A stretch of DNA of 64,000 bases from Bacteroidales bacterium (GTDB lineage: Bacteria > Bacteroidota > Bacteroidia > Bacteroidales > P3). The translations under genes were made by a program, and so were the position numbers. Below the pieces are notes generated by a model, which was not told where the DNA came from, searched no databases, and saw only the letters and a program-made list of their open reading frames with translations. How positions within the stretch are numbered: position 1 is the first letter of the stretch; the number at the start of each line of letters is the position of its first letter. Shown here piece after piece: positions 39,058-48,419 of the stretch. The stretch covers positions 1-64,000 of the forward strand of contig JAEEZY010000025.1 in assembly GCA_016292015.1 (NCBI GenBank), given 5' to 3'.

Positions 39058-40544
39058 AGACCTTTGATGCGTATGGTGCGCATCTTTTTCATGAGGCCAA
39101 CGTTGAGAAAGTCCTCGCCGTTGACGGTGTGCAGTTTTCCCACGAAGAAGAGGGTCTTGTTAAGTGGCAAAGTGTGTTTTGTTACGGAGCCGTTGTTGTC
39201 AATGGCATAGATGGCCAGCATGGTTTTCGTGGGGGGCATCATGGTGACTGGAGATACGCGCTCGGTGCTTGTGTAAGTGGTTGGATTCTTCGCATTTTCG
39301 GTTTGAATGACGTAGGTGTGTCCGTTGCGGTGGAGAACCTGCTGGTTTACTGTGTGTAACACGTTTGTCACGGAGGTGGTGTTGCGGATGGGTATTCGCC
39401 ACAGGAAGTTGGCGTTGGTGTCGATGGCGGAGATGAGGCTTCCGCCCATCTGGTAAACGTTGAAGTTGCCACCGTTGGAGTAAACAATCGTATGCTTGGC
39501 CGTATAGAGCTGCAGAATGCCGCCGAAGGGAGTGGGGGAGCCTTTCTGGGTTGTAAGTCCCTCCAGTTCGTTGTTATGGTTCTTTGATACGTTGTTCAGT
39601 GCTTCGATTTCCTCGCTTGAGAGGGGTTGTGGGTTGAAGGTGAGCTTGTTGGTTTTTGTGTTGTAAGCGAGGGCGTAGGTGCCGGTGTATTGTGTGTTGC
39701 GCAGGGCGCGGCGTTCTTCGCCGATAGTGCCTCCAGCGACAAAGTGGCCGTCGGTGTAATTAAGAAGTTGGGCGGACTGCAGGTCGATGCGGTCGATGGA
39801 GTCGAGAAAAGACTCGTCGTTGAAAGAGCTGTGGTTGGCGAAGAGGAAATAAGTCTTGTTGCCATTGATGCCAGCCAGCATGGCGTGAACCACCTCGTCG
39901 TTGTCGATGGTCAGCGAGGCGTACCAGCTGGGTATGTCGTCGCGTCGCCAAAGGGTTTTGAGAGTGTTGTCGGTTACAAGGAGCACGTCAGACTCTTCGT
40001 CTTTCTTGCCGAAAGCTTTGGCAATGCGAGACTGCTCGTTGACCACCTTGATGGAGAGGGCGCGTATGTGGCCGTCGGGCGATGTGGCGACGGTCCAGTC
40101 GGCCCAGTCAACCTGTTTGTTCTTATGCTCAAAGACCAGCTCGGGTGTACCGACAACTGTCCATGAGGCGAGATCCACTTTCAGACGGAAGAAGTCGAAG
40201 TCGCGGTCTTTCACAGCTCCGCAGGCTATTATGTAGGCAGTGTCGCCGACAGCGGAGCATGTGACCAGTACGCATCCACGAAGTTTCGATATGACCAGCG
40301 ATTTGTCCGCTTTGTTTTTCTCATTTATGCCGTAAAGCATGATGCCGGAACCGATGGTGCTCCGGTTGGAATTAGACTTGCTTGTTATGAACAAAGTCAA
40401 TCCATCGCGAGTGCCGAGATAGGTGGCGTTGGCCGCAGGGTCGTGACCGAGGCCTTTTATCTCTTGTTGCTCGAACTGAAGGGATTGGGCATAGCTGAGC
40501 GCTGCGGCGCAAAGAAAAGCTGCTGCGACTAGAATCTTTTTCAT
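39054..40544 (-). CDS. Exported beta-rich protein of unknown function
   Basis: 496 residues with a signal peptide (MKKILVAAAFLCAAALSYAQ). The mature protein is a long series of beta strands with recurring short loops, e.g. KRD-type turns, and repeating pieces such as WTVATSPDGHIRAL, YASLTIDNDEVVHAML and LYAIDNNGSVT-like endings, which together suggest a beta-propeller. No catalytic motif is seen and no family is recognised. It is convergent with rimO, overlapping it by 4 nt, and 21 nt downstream of the barrel gene at 40566. Confidence 0.55.
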   Translation of the reverse strand: MKKILVAAAFLCAAALSYAQSLQFEQQEIKGLGHDPAANATYLGTRDGLTLFITSKSNSNRSTIGSGIMLYGINEKNKADKSLVISKLRGCVLVTCSAVGDTAYIIACGAVKDRDFDFFRLKVDLASWTVVGTPELVFEHKNKQVDWADWTVATSPDGHIRALSIKVVNEQSRIAKAFGKKDEESDVLLVTDNTLKTLWRRDDIPSWYASLTIDNDEVVHAMLAGINGNKTYFLFANHSSFNDESFLDSIDRIDLQSAQLLNYTDGHFVAGGTIGEERRALRNTQYTGTYALAYNTKTNKLTFNPQPLSSEEIEALNNVSKNHNNELEGLTTQKGSPTPFGGILQLYTAKHTIVYSNGGNFNVYQMGGSLISAIDTNANFLWRIPIRNTTSVTNVLHTVNQQVLHRNGHTYVIQTENAKNPTTYTSTERVSPVTMMPPTKTMLAIYAIDNNGSVTKHTLPLNKTLFFVGKLHTVNGEDFLNVGLMKKMRTIRIKGL

Positions 40545-40565
40545 GGTTGGATGTTTTTTATGGTT

Positions 40566-41288
40566 TTACCAGCGGAATCCGATGGTGGCTATAGGTGTTA
40601 TGGACATGGGCATTTTTATGAGCCATGCCGTCGCTCCTGTTCCGTTGGCTGAGAAAAAGTCGATGAAAGGATAGCGGTATTTTAAGCGCAGGGAGATGAA
40701 GAAGGCGTCAGTGATAAGGAATGATGCGCCGATTGAGGCCTGTAGAGAGAGTGCGCCCCCAAGGCCGAAATTGCCGGTATAGTCATAGTTGCCTTCGGTT
40801 TGTAAGTTATTAGAAAGGTCGTATGTGTCGTGTTTTTGGGCGCGGCCAAAGATTATGGATTCGCTTATGCCGACACCCAGATGTATTGGTATCTTCTCGG
40901 CGACATAGTAGGAGACAAAAAATTCCTCGGCTATTTCTATGACGTTGGTCTTCTGATGGATGGAGGTGATGGAGGTGCTGTCTAGAAAATCGGCTGCCGC
41001 TCTCTCTCGAGAGAAGCTGGCGTCGGCGTTGAATCCCATGCACAAACGTCCTTTTACAGAGCGTTCCATGCCGTAGTAGAATGCAAAGATGGGCGATACG
41101 GAGCGCTTGAACGAGCCGTCCACTGCGTTGTCGGTCGGCAATAGCGTTGGTTTGGGTGCGTTGATTGGCATAAGGGCGCCAGCCGAAAGACCTACCATAA
41201 AGTCACCGTCCCAAACGATGTACTGGGCGTTTGAACTCAGAGGGAAGAGAAAAACAAAAGTTAAGAAATAAAAGAAACGATTCCGCAT
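40566..41288 (-). CDS. Outer-membrane beta-barrel protein
   Basis: 240 residues with a signal peptide (residues 1-21, SSNAQ). The strands and the C-terminal ITPIATIGFRW fit a small barrel. The minus-strand promoter TATCTTTG is at 41320-41313. It forms an operon with the exported beta-rich protein downstream, suggesting an outer-membrane anchor with a partner. Function unknown. Confidence 0.6.
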   Translation of the reverse strand: MRNRFFYFLTFVFLFPLSSNAQYIVWDGDFMVGLSAGALMPINAPKPTLLPTDNAVDGSFKRSVSPIFAFYYGMERSVKGRLCMGFNADASFSRERAAADFLDSTSITSIHQKTNVIEIAEEFFVSYYVAEKIPIHLGVGISESIIFGRAQKHDTYDLSNNLQTEGNYDYTGNFGLGGALSLQASIGASFLITDAFFISLRLKYRYPFIDFFSANGTGATAWLIKMPMSITPIATIGFRW

Positions 41289-41312
41289 GGTTTTTGTAGG
41301 GTGTAAACTGAT

Positions 41313-41320
41313 GCAAAGAT
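41313..41320 (-). promoter_or_regulatory. -7 element of the 40566/39054 operon
   Basis: CAAAGATA on plus, TATCTTTG on minus, 25 nt before the ATG at 41288. An ATTG lies about 11 nt upstream of it. Confidence 0.55.
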
Positions 41321-41468
41321 ACGTTTTATTTTCAATAAGAGTAGGATTTAATCCTATTTGACGCCTTCAATGTTTGTCTCCGCGAGCAAATATGATATTG
41401 CCTAATCAATAGCTGTTTGCCCTATTCTTATACATGATCTGACATTTAGGACATCGCCTAACCCGTTA

Positions 41469-41502
41469 TCAAAAATCCTCTTCGGATACACGGAAGAGGA
41501 TT
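41469..41502 (-). terminator. Terminator after hisS
   Basis: On the minus strand AATCCTCTTC and GAAGAGGATT (arms 41474-41483 and 41493-41502) are followed by TTTTTG. It lies 40 nt after the hisS stop. Confidence 0.75.
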
Positions 41503-41541
41503 CTTAGAGATGTTTAGTTGAACGGAAGGTGCAAATATGGT

Positions 41542-42885
41542 TTATTTCAGTGTCATAATTGCTTCGTTGAGTGTTATGGTCTTTTGTTCCCCAGTGGACA
41601 TGTCTTTTACCGTGATGCTGTTGCTTGCCATCTCGTTTTCGCCCACAAAAATCACGTAAGGTATGTGTTTTTTGTTAGCAAATTCCATCTGTTTTTTCAT
41701 CTTCGCCGCATCGGGATAGACGAGGGTGCTAATGGTGGCTGCCCGCATTGCTGCTGCGCTGTGCAGGATGTACTCCAGTTCCTTTCCGCCGAAGTTGACG
41801 AACATCACTTTTGCTGTCTGGCCTATCTCGTTGGGGAAGCGGTCGAGTTCGGTGAGGACATCGTAGATGCGGTCGGCACCGAAAGATATGCCCACGCCAG
41901 AGACGTTGGGAAGACCGAAGATGCCGGTCAGGTTGTCGTATCGTCCTCCTCCGCAGATGCTTCCTATCGATACGTCGTTGGCTTTAACCTCGAATATGGC
42001 ACCGGTGTAATAGTTGAGTCCGCGGGCAAGGGTGAGGTCCAACTCGATGGCGCATCCGGGCTTCACGGTATCGATTAAGCCAAAGAGTTCGCTCATCTCG
42101 TCGACGCCTCTGAGTCCGATTTCACTGTTGGTGAACATTTTTTTCAGGGCATCCAGTTTTTCGTCAACAGATCCGGCCAGTTCGAATACGGGATTCAGTT
42201 TCACAATCTGTTCGGCCGTAAGCCCGCGTTCAGATAGTTCTCCCTTGACTTTGTCGATGCCGATCTTGTCGAGTTTGTCGATGGCGGTGGTGATGTCGAT
42301 GAGTTTGTCGGGGGCGTTGATGATTTCGGCTATACCGGCGAGTATCTTGCGGTTGTTGATTTTAAGAGTCACGCTTATGCCGAACTTCTTGAAGACGCTA
42401 TCGATAATTTGTACCAGTTCCAACTCGTTCAAAAGTGAAGTGGAGCCAATCATGTCGGCGTCGCATTGGTAGAACTCTCTGTAGCGGCCTTTCTGAGGTT
42501 TGTCGGCGCGCCATACGGGTTGTATCTGGTAGCGGCGGAAGGGGAGGGTTACCTCTTCGCGGTGCTGTACTACATATCGTGCGAAGGGCACCGTTAGGTC
42601 GTAGCGCAGCCCCTTTTCGCAGATTTGCTTGCCGGCGATGCGGCTGTCGTTGTTGAGTTCGACATCTTTCAGAAAATCGCCGGAGTTGAGTATCTTGAAA
42701 AGCAGCTTGTCGCCCTCTTCGCCATATTTGCCCATCAGGGTGTCGAGATTCTCCATCGAGGGGGTCTCTATCTGTTCGAAAGAGAATGTTTTGTAAACTT
42801 CTCGGATGGTGTTGAATATATAGTTGCGGCGTTCCATCTCCAACGGGAGGAAGTCGCGAGTGCCTTTAGGTATCGAGCATTTCAT
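41542..42885 (-). CDS. hisS: Histidyl-tRNA synthetase
   Basis: 447 residues of a class II aminoacyl-tRNA synthetase. The opening [16 protein letters not shown], motif 2 [31 protein letters not shown] and the histidine A motif [16 protein letters not shown] are all present, followed by motif 3 [13 protein letters not shown] and a C-terminal anticodon-binding domain. It charges tRNA-His in the cytoplasm. It is 39 nt downstream of the DUF4301 gene on the same strand and ends at a terminator. Confidence 0.93.
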   Translation of the reverse strand: MKCSIPKGTRDFLPLEMERRNYIFNTIREVYKTFSFEQIETPSMENLDTLMGKYGEEGDKLLFKILNSGDFLKDVELNNDSRIAGKQICEKGLRYDLTVPFARYVVQHREEVTLPFRRYQIQPVWRADKPQKGRYREFYQCDADMIGSTSLLNELELVQIIDSVFKKFGISVTLKINNRKILAGIAEIINAPDKLIDITTAIDKLDKIGIDKVKGELSERGLTAEQIVKLNPVFELAGSVDEKLDALKKMFTNSEIGLRGVDEMSELFGLIDTVKPGCAIELDLTLARGLNYYTGAIFEVKANDVSIGSICGGGRYDNLTGIFGLPNVSGVGISFGADRIYDVLTELDRFPNEIGQTAKVMFVNFGGKELEYILHSAAAMRAATISTLVYPDAAKMKKQMEFANKKHIPYVIFVGENEMASNSITVKDMSTGEQKTITLNEAIMTLK

Positions 42886-42924
42886 GGTAAAAATGATTGC
42901 TATGTTGTTACTTAATAGTCGGAT

Positions 42925-44469
42925 TCAGCTTTGATGTTCTTTCCGTAAAAGGTCGTTCACGGTTTTGACCGGGTTGAATGTTGCCAAAGGAACTTCGACA
43001 AAGACGGTGTTCCAGTAGGCCATGGAACCGTTCCAGAGTCCAGGCAGTTCCTGTGTTTTGACAACGCTGCTACCTTTGTTTTTCTTGCTGATGAATCCGG
43101 TGCTGTGGTCCACGTATTTCCTCAAGTCGTAGTAGCGTCCTTTCCTGTCGCGTGCGGAACAGACAATATCAACAGGATTAAAATGTGTTCCTGTCTTGAA
43201 AATTTCATCCTGCTCTGGCTCCTTGCGGTTTACCTGGCCTGGCTCTACAATCTGTAAGCTCCTGATTCCATGAGTGTCTATGGTGTAGAAAGGCCCTCCT
43301 CCAGGCTCACCCTGGTTTTTTACCATTCCGCACACCCTTATTGGGCGGTCCAAAACGTTTCGAAGAACTTTCTTTTTTGAGCTAGATGTCATGGAATCAA
43401 GCTCATCCGGGAGCGATGCATGTAGGTTTTCTTCTACGAATTTTTTACATTCGGTTATTTGCTCCGCAGATATTTTTCCGTCCAGAAGATCCAAATAGTC
43501 GAAGATTTTTTTCTGCAAGGTCAGTAGCATTCCAGCCAGGACTTTCTTGTAGATAATGGTGGTGTGTTTCATCCAATCGGGAGCAACATTGTCGATGTTC
43601 TTGATGAATATCACATCTGCGTGACATTCATTAAGGTTCTCAATCAGAGCACCATGACCGCCGGGACGGAATATCAGCTTGCCATCATCGTCACGTACCG
43701 GCTCGTTGTACTCGTCAACGATAATCCGGTCGGTATAATGTTTTTGTTCGGAGAATTTGATCTCAATCTCGGTGTTGAAGGCACTTTCGTAATACTTCTT
43801 TACCTCATTTAATTTTTTACGGAATAGTTGTCGGTGTTCTGGGGAGATGGTGAAATGCAGTCGCACTTTTCCATCTGAACTTTGAGCATATTGAGCTCCT
43901 TCTACGATGTGTTCTTCGAACGAGGTACGCTGGATGTTGCCGTACTTGTGAAATTTTATCAAGGCTTTGGGCAATTGGCCGTAGCCCAAGTATTGCTCTT
44001 TAAGCAGGAAGTTGATTATTGCGGTGTAGTCGCCGCGACTCATATAGTCATTCAGGTCCAGTCCTGCTTTCAACATGCATTCATTCAGGTCGTTGAAAAA
44101 AGCAAAACTACGGATGTTTTCCAAAAACAGTTTTACCTGTGGAAACTCTGCCTCGAAGTTGTGCGCCACACCGAAATAGGTGGACGAGAAAGCATACAGG
44201 TCGTTGAACATTCTTGTGGCCGCTCCAGATGCGGGGACAAACTTCAGCAGCTTTTTCCCTGTGGTCAGTTTGCGGTAGGCTTTCTCGTATGCTGACACAT
44301 CGCTGTCGTCCAACTTGATGATTCCGCCGTTCTCGACGGTCGCCGCTTTGTCAATACGAGTTTTAGCAAACCCTTTTTTGAAGTTTTCTATCTGTTGTGC
44401 AATGTCGTTCTCGCTCAATCCGTGTGCCGCCACTTGTGCGAGGTCAGTTTCGGTCAATGGTTTACTCAT
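42925..44469 (-). CDS. DUF4301 family protein
   Basis: 514 residues from the ATG at 44469 (MSKPLTETDLAQ). The nucleotide-binding-like segment FVPASGAATRMFNDLYAF (about residues 74-91), followed by FRPGGHGALIENLNE and the late GMVKNQGEPGGGPFYTID, match what I know of DUF4301, a Bacteroidota family with nucleotidyltransferase resemblance. The substrate is not known. Cytoplasmic. It lies between a lipoprotein terminator and hisS and probably shares the hisS transcript. Confidence 0.75.
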   Translation of the reverse strand: MSKPLTETDLAQVAAHGLSENDIAQQIENFKKGFAKTRIDKAATVENGGIIKLDDSDVSAYEKAYRKLTTGKKLLKFVPASGAATRMFNDLYAFSSTYFGVAHNFEAEFPQVKLFLENIRSFAFFNDLNECMLKAGLDLNDYMSRGDYTAIINFLLKEQYLGYGQLPKALIKFHKYGNIQRTSFEEHIVEGAQYAQSSDGKVRLHFTISPEHRQLFRKKLNEVKKYYESAFNTEIEIKFSEQKHYTDRIIVDEYNEPVRDDDGKLIFRPGGHGALIENLNECHADVIFIKNIDNVAPDWMKHTTIIYKKVLAGMLLTLQKKIFDYLDLLDGKISAEQITECKKFVEENLHASLPDELDSMTSSSKKKVLRNVLDRPIRVCGMVKNQGEPGGGPFYTIDTHGIRSLQIVEPGQVNRKEPEQDEIFKTGTHFNPVDIVCSARDRKGRYYDLRKYVDHSTGFISKKNKGSSVVKTQELPGLWNGSMAYWNTVFVEVPLATFNPVKTVNDLLRKEHQS

Positions 44470-44516
44470 TTTTTCTATTTTGGAATACAACAATGGTTCA
44501 AAACCCTCTGATAATA

Positions 44517-44542
44517 GCAAAAATCCCCCATTGCGGGGGATT
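44517..44542 (-). terminator. Terminator after the 44601 lipoprotein gene
   Basis: AATCCCCC (44522-44529) pairs with GGGGGATT (44535-44542) around ATTGC; on the minus strand it runs into TTTTTGC. Confidence 0.7.
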
Positions 44543-44600
44543 AATTGAAGTCCTGCGCGTTGAGCCTCGTTGTTATTGAGGCAGTAAGCGACAAAGACTG

Positions 44601-44999
44601 CTAGTTGATATAATGGACTTGGTCGTCAAGGACTACCGTGACATCGACGGTTTCGGCTGTCTTCAGTTTAAAGGTGGCCTCGCCGGTGCGGTAGCCCATG
44701 TATCTGTTGTAGTTAGTGTCCCACACGGCCGAGTCGAGCACATGTACATCAAAGATGGCGGGGGCAGGGAAATCTGTCTGGAACACTCCGTTGTCGTTGG
44801 TGGCACCCTCTTTGTATATAGAGCTGCCATTGTTGTCTATTTTCACATACGCACCCTTCACAGGGGCGTTGCCGTTTGCCTCGTCAACAACAGTTACTTT
44901 CACGTAGCACAGCGTGTCCTTGTCGCACGACACTAATGTTGTAAGTCCTAATGCGCTGACTAACAGTGCGGCTGCCGCAAAAATGCTTTTTTTCTTCAT
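44601..44999 (-). CDS. Small lipoprotein with carboxypeptidase-regulatory-like domain
   Basis: 132 residues with a lipobox (LVSC, Cys 25). The mature part has a single beta-sandwich with the pattern CYVKVTVVDEANGNAPVKGA followed by YVKIDNNGSSIYKEGATNDN and a C-terminal strand ending VVLDDQVHYIN, like small transthyretin-type lipoproteins. Function unknown. It is divergent from the PPIase gene with overlapping 5' ends. Confidence 0.6.
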   Translation of the reverse strand: MKKKSIFAAAALLVSALGLTTLVSCDKDTLCYVKVTVVDEANGNAPVKGAYVKIDNNGSSIYKEGATNDNGVFQTDFPAPAIFDVHVLDSAVWDTNYNRYMGYRTGEATFKLKTAETVDVTVVLDDQVHYIN

Positions 45000-45029
45000 A
45001 ATTTTAAAATCTATATGGATAATTTCTTC

Positions 45030-45037
45030 TATTTTTG
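45030..45037 (+). promoter_or_regulatory. -7 element of the PPIase gene
   Basis: TATTTTTG, 41 nt before the ATG at 45078. Confidence 0.5.
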
Positions 45038-45055
45038 CACCTGATTATTGAGTTG

Positions 45056-45063
45056 CAAAGATA
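45056..45063 (-). promoter_or_regulatory. -7 element of the 44601 lipoprotein gene
   Basis: CAAAGATA on plus (TATCTTTG on minus), 57 nt before the ATG at 44999. The two elements face each other, so the transcripts would overlap by a few bases. Confidence 0.55.
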
Positions 45064-45077
45064 ATAAATTTTACGCT

Positions 45078-45800
45078 ATGAGAAACAAAAAAGTTGCTTT
45101 TTTAATATTTTTTAGTGCTTTGTTTTTTGTCGCTTGTTCGCAAAAACCCGCAAAGAATGTTGAAAATCAGGGTGAACCTGAGCCTATAGAGATGCCTGCA
45201 TCGGAGGAGTGCAGTTATGTATCGATAGAAACCGATTTGGGTAATATTGTTGTTCGTCTATACAACGAAACTCCCCGTCATCGCGACAATTTCCTCAAGT
45301 TGGTCAATGAAGGCTTTTACGACGGCCTTCTTTTTCATCGAGTCATAAAGAATTTCATGATTCAGGGCGGCGATCCCAAGTCAAAGGATGCGCAGCCGGG
45401 GCAGATGCTTGGCGACGGTGGTTTGCCATATACTGTCCCAGCAGAGTTCATACCTTCGTTGTTCCATAAAAAGGGAGCTCTGGCTGCAGCCCGTCAGGGT
45501 GATAACGTCAATCCCAACAAAGAATCGTCTTCTTGTCAGTTCTATATCGTTCAAGGCAATGTGTGGAACCTCAACCAACTCAAGATGATGGAATATCAGA
45601 TGCAGAAGCATTTTTCTCAGGCACAGATTGACGCCTATACAACTATTGGCGGCACCCCACATCTTGACGGCGACTACACTGTTTTTGGCGAAGTGGTTGA
45701 AGGTCTTGATGTTGTGGATAAAATCGCTGCTGTACAGTGCGGTCCGTTCGACCGTCCTGTCAAGGATATTAAAATGAGAATGAAAGTAATACAGAAATAG
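45078..45800 (+). CDS. Cyclophilin-type peptidyl-prolyl isomerase, lipoprotein
   Basis: 240 residues from the ATG at 45078, which heads a lipobox signal (LFFVAC, Cys 20). The cyclophilin core is clear: NFLKLVNEGFYDGLLFHRVI, NFMIQGGDP, GALAAARQGD, SCQFYIVQG and HLDGDYTVFGEVVEGLDVVD. It would help proline isomerisation of proteins in the periplasm. The insertion VWNLNQLKMMEYQMQKHFSQ before the HLDG motif is typical of longer bacterial forms. pheS starts 4 nt after its stop. Confidence 0.85.
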   Translation: MRNKKVAFLIFFSALFFVACSQKPAKNVENQGEPEPIEMPASEECSYVSIETDLGNIVVRLYNETPRHRDNFLKLVNEGFYDGLLFHRVIKNFMIQGGDPKSKDAQPGQMLGDGGLPYTVPAEFIPSLFHKKGALAAARQGDNVNPNKESSSCQFYIVQGNVWNLNQLKMMEYQMQKHFSQAQIDAYTTIGGTPHLDGDYTVFGEVVEGLDVVDKIAAVQCGPFDRPVKDIKMRMKVIQK

Positions 45801-45804
45801 CAAT

Positions 45805-46845
45805 ATGAGATCAGAAATAGAGGCCTATCTCAAAGAGATACAGGCAACCAAAATCGAGGAATTTAAGAACAAGGCGGAAGAGGTGGAACTCTTTCGTATA
45901 AAGTACTTGGGCAAGAAGGGCGCGATAAGTGCTTTGTTTGACCAGTTCAAGACTTTGCCCGGTGATCAAAAGAAAGAGACTGGGGCATTGCTTAACCAAT
46001 TGAAAAATGCGGCGATAGCTAAGCTGGAAGAGTTCAAGTCGTTTGTCGAGGAGAATGCAACCGCTAAGGCTGATGCTGATTTATCGTTGCCGGCTGATTT
46101 TTCGAGCGTTGGAGGGCGCCATGTGCTTTCTGTGGTAATGAATGAAATCATTGACATTTTCGGCCGCCTGGGATTCACAGTGGCAGAATCGGGCGAGATT
46201 GAGGATGACTGGCATCTGTTTTCGGCTTTGAATTTCCCGCCTGACCATCCTGCCCGCGATATGCAAGACACCTTCTTCGTGGAGAAGGATAACGGCTCAT
46301 CGGATGTGGCTTTGCGTACGCATACCTCGTCGGTTCAGGTGAGAGTTATGGAGCACTCGACTCCGCCTATCCGCATTATCGCACCGGGAAGGGTGTTCCG
46401 TAACGAAGCAATATCAGCTCGTGCGCATTGTATTTTCCATCAGGTGGAGGCTCTTTATGTTGACAAGAAGGTCACATTCGCCGATTTGAAGCAGACGCTT
46501 CTTTATTTTGCAAAAGAGATGTTCGGCGAGGAAACTCAGATAAGGTTGCGGCCGTCGTATTTCCCGTTTACGGAGCCGTCGGCAGAGATGGATATTTCCT
46601 GCAATATCTGTCACGGGGAGGGATGCAATATTTGTAAGGGTACAGGATGGCTTGAAATACTTGGCTGCGGTATGGTTGATCCCAATGTTTTGGATGCCTG
46701 CGGTATTGATAGCAAGAAGTTTAGCGGCTTCGCGCTTGGAATGGGTGTGGAGAGAATGGCTATGCTGAAGTACCAAATCAGAGACCTGCGCCTGTATTTT
46801 GAAAACGACATCCGTTTTCTGCAGCAATTCTCAAATATCGTTTGA
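45805..46845 (+). CDS. pheS: Phenylalanyl-tRNA synthetase alpha subunit
   Basis: 346 residues. The N-terminal coiled coil (about 1-90) contains KYLGKKGAISALFDQFKTLP; the class II core has HPARDMQDTFFV, LRTHTSSVQVRVM, GRVFRNEAISARAHCIFHQV (motif 2) and GFALGMGVERMAMLKY (motif 3). A cysteine-rich C-x2-C insertion (CNICHGEGCNICKG) is present, often reduced in other bacteria. It pairs with PheT, encoded elsewhere. Its TGA overlaps the start of folB. Confidence 0.92.
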   Translation: MRSEIEAYLKEIQATKIEEFKNKAEEVELFRIKYLGKKGAISALFDQFKTLPGDQKKETGALLNQLKNAAIAKLEEFKSFVEENATAKADADLSLPADFSSVGGRHVLSVVMNEIIDIFGRLGFTVAESGEIEDDWHLFSALNFPPDHPARDMQDTFFVEKDNGSSDVALRTHTSSVQVRVMEHSTPPIRIIAPGRVFRNEAISARAHCIFHQVEALYVDKKVTFADLKQTLLYFAKEMFGEETQIRLRPSYFPFTEPSAEMDISCNICHGEGCNICKGTGWLEILGCGMVDPNVLDACGIDSKKFSGFALGMGVERMAMLKYQIRDLRLYFENDIRFLQQFSNIV

Positions 46846-47201
46846 TGGCAATAATAGCTTTGGAGGGGATGCGCTTCCGCGCCAATCACGGGTGTTTCGA
46901 GGAGGAAAGGAAGATCGGGACGGATTTTGTCGTGGATTTGAAGCTCAAGGTGGATGCCAGCGAGGCTCAGGAAAGCGACGATATCGCTACCACGGTGAAC
47001 TATCAGGAGGTTTACAACTGTGTGGCTGATGAGATGAAGGTGCCGTCGCATCTGCTTGAACATGTGGCGGCTAGGATGGTGAAGTCATTGATGGGGCGGT
47101 TCGAGTCGGTGGAGTGGGTTTCGGTCAAGGTGTCAAAATTGAATCCGCCTCTGGGTGGACAGTTGTATGCGGCATCGGTTACACTGTTCGAGCGCAAGTG
47201 A
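46842..47201 (+). CDS. folB: Dihydroneopterin aldolase
   Basis: 119 residues, the usual length. The opening IIALEGMRFRANHGCFEEER and the later TTVNYQEVYNCVADEMKVPS and LEHVAARMV are family motifs, with the catalytic lysine likely in KVSKLNPPLGG. It splits dihydroneopterin to 6-hydroxymethyl-dihydropterin for folate synthesis. Its start overlaps the pheS stop (ATGA), so it is translated with pheS. Confidence 0.88.
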   Translation: MMAIIALEGMRFRANHGCFEEERKIGTDFVVDLKLKVDASEAQESDDIATTVNYQEVYNCVADEMKVPSHLLEHVAARMVKSLMGRFESVEWVSVKVSKLNPPLGGQLYAASVTLFERK

Positions 47202-47262
47202 TGCTGCTTTTGAGGTTGGATTTCTAAGTGGTGTGCGTGTGATAGGGTGGGGGCGAGGTTGA

Positions 47263-47973
47263 TTAAATCAGCCCGTTGTCGCGAAAGCTGTAGTATTTCT
47301 CGTTGGTTTGGGTGTCGATGCCGACTATCAGGTGGTCGAGTACGCGAATGTCGAGCAGTTTTGCTGCATCGACGATTCTGCTTGTCAGCTTTTTATCTTC
47401 GATGCTGGGGCGAAGATTGCCCGAGGGATGGTTGTGGGCCACCGCTATGCTTACGGCATTCAGCTCGACGGCGAATTTGAAGAGGGTTCTGAGGTCGACA
47501 AGGGTGCCTGATATGCCGCCGTATGAAATACATTGTGTGTCAATTATCTTTCCGCGATTATTCAGGTAGATTGCCATGAATTTTTCTCGAGGTAGGTTGT
47601 CGATTTGAGTGTGGAGGCATTCGTACAGGTCCGAACTGTTTTTTACAAGAAAGTCTTTTCGGTTTGATTTCTCAGAAGAGAGGCGACGTCCCAATTCGAA
47701 GGCCGCGATGAGGGTGATGGCTTTAGCATCGCCGATGCCATGAAATTTCTTGAAATCAGATATTTCCATCTGAATTAATGGCGTAAGTTCGTCGTCGGAG
47801 CGTTTTAGAATCTCTTTCGCCAAATCAATGGCGGTGTTTCCAGGTGTTCCGCTTCCGATGAGAATGCCGATGAGCTCAGCGTTACTCAGTTCTTTCGGGC
47901 CTTTCGCCTTCATTTTTTCTCGTGGCATGTCGGCTTTGTCCCACCCTTTGATTGTAAGTTTGTTATGTTGCAT
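47263..47973 (-). CDS. radC: RadC-family JAB-domain protein
   Basis: 236 residues. The N-terminal helix-hairpin-helix region (KGPKELSNAELIGILIGSGT) is followed by the MPN/JAMM domain with the metal motif VAHNHPSGNLRPS and then D in SIEDKKLT. RadC relatives were linked to DNA repair, but their biochemical role is doubtful; many sit near mobile elements. Promoter TATTTTTG is at 48090-48083 on the minus strand. It is convergent with folB. Confidence 0.88.
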   Translation of the reverse strand: MQHNKLTIKGWDKADMPREKMKAKGPKELSNAELIGILIGSGTPGNTAIDLAKEILKRSDDELTPLIQMEISDFKKFHGIGDAKAITLIAAFELGRRLSSEKSNRKDFLVKNSSDLYECLHTQIDNLPREKFMAIYLNNRGKIIDTQCISYGGISGTLVDLRTLFKFAVELNAVSIAVAHNHPSGNLRPSIEDKKLTSRIVDAAKLLDIRVLDHLIVGIDTQTNEKYYSFRDNGLI

Positions 47974-48082
47974 GAGATGCGTAATTTTGAAGTTTTATGA
48001 GGATTGAGGTGCCTTTATGTTATGTTAGACGATTGATTCTTAGAGGTGATATGAGATATTTGGTGTGATAGTCTTGATTGTG

Positions 48083-48090
48083 CAAAAATA
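48083..48090 (-). promoter_or_regulatory. -7 element of radC
   Basis: CAAAAATA on plus, TATTTTTG on minus, about 110 nt before the radC start. Confidence 0.45.
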
Positions 48091-48117
48091 GACATTTTGA
48101 TGGAATGATGAAAGTTT

Positions 48118-48205
48118 CTCTATTTGTTCTCTAATACTTCCCTGCTAGTTCTCTAATAAAACTGCGGGTTTACTGCTGTTTGGATGCTGTGTGGCTGATA
48201 GAGAT
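48118..48205 (+). repeat. Degenerate 11-bp tandem array, possible locus 3
   Basis: Eight 11-bp units: CTCTATTTGTT, CTCTAATACTT, CCCTGCTAGTT, CTCTAATAAAA, CTGCGGGTTTA, CTGCTGTTTGG, ATGCTGTGTGG, CTGATAGAGAT. The period is kept without indels, but similarity to the units of loci 1 and 2 is weaker and no promoter plus ORF precedes it. Confidence 0.5.
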
Positions 48206-48342
48206 TGGGACGAGATGAGGAAAGAAGGAGAGATCCAGGGAGGGGTTTCGTGAAAGATGAATGAGGCGGTGTTGGTAGGGTTTGAAAATGAGCCATCTGC
48301 TTTAATGTAATTAAAAAATATTTATTTTTTTTCGGAAAAGAG

Positions 48343-48372
48343 TTGTGCAATGTGTAAAATTTATTATCTTTG
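48343..48372 (+). promoter_or_regulatory. Promoter of secDF
   Basis: TTG (48343-48345), a 19-nt spacer and TATCTTTG (48365-48372) match the consensus; the ATG is at 48420. Confidence 0.65.
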
Positions 48373-48419
48373 CATACTCTAAATAGTGTGCAATAGAAAC
48401 TAAAACTAAATCTTAAAAT

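Larger units (their letters stand above)
47974..48419. other. Intergenic region between radC and secDF
   Basis: About 450 bp with the radC promoter on the minus strand (48083-48090), a degenerate 11-bp array (48118-48205) and the secDF promoter (48343-48372). No convincing small gene is seen. Confidence 0.6.

Noticed and set aside
39627-40166. 179-codon plus-strand frame inside the exported beta-rich gene
   Set aside because: It is a shadow of the minus-strand gene, which has a clean signal peptide and sits in an operon.
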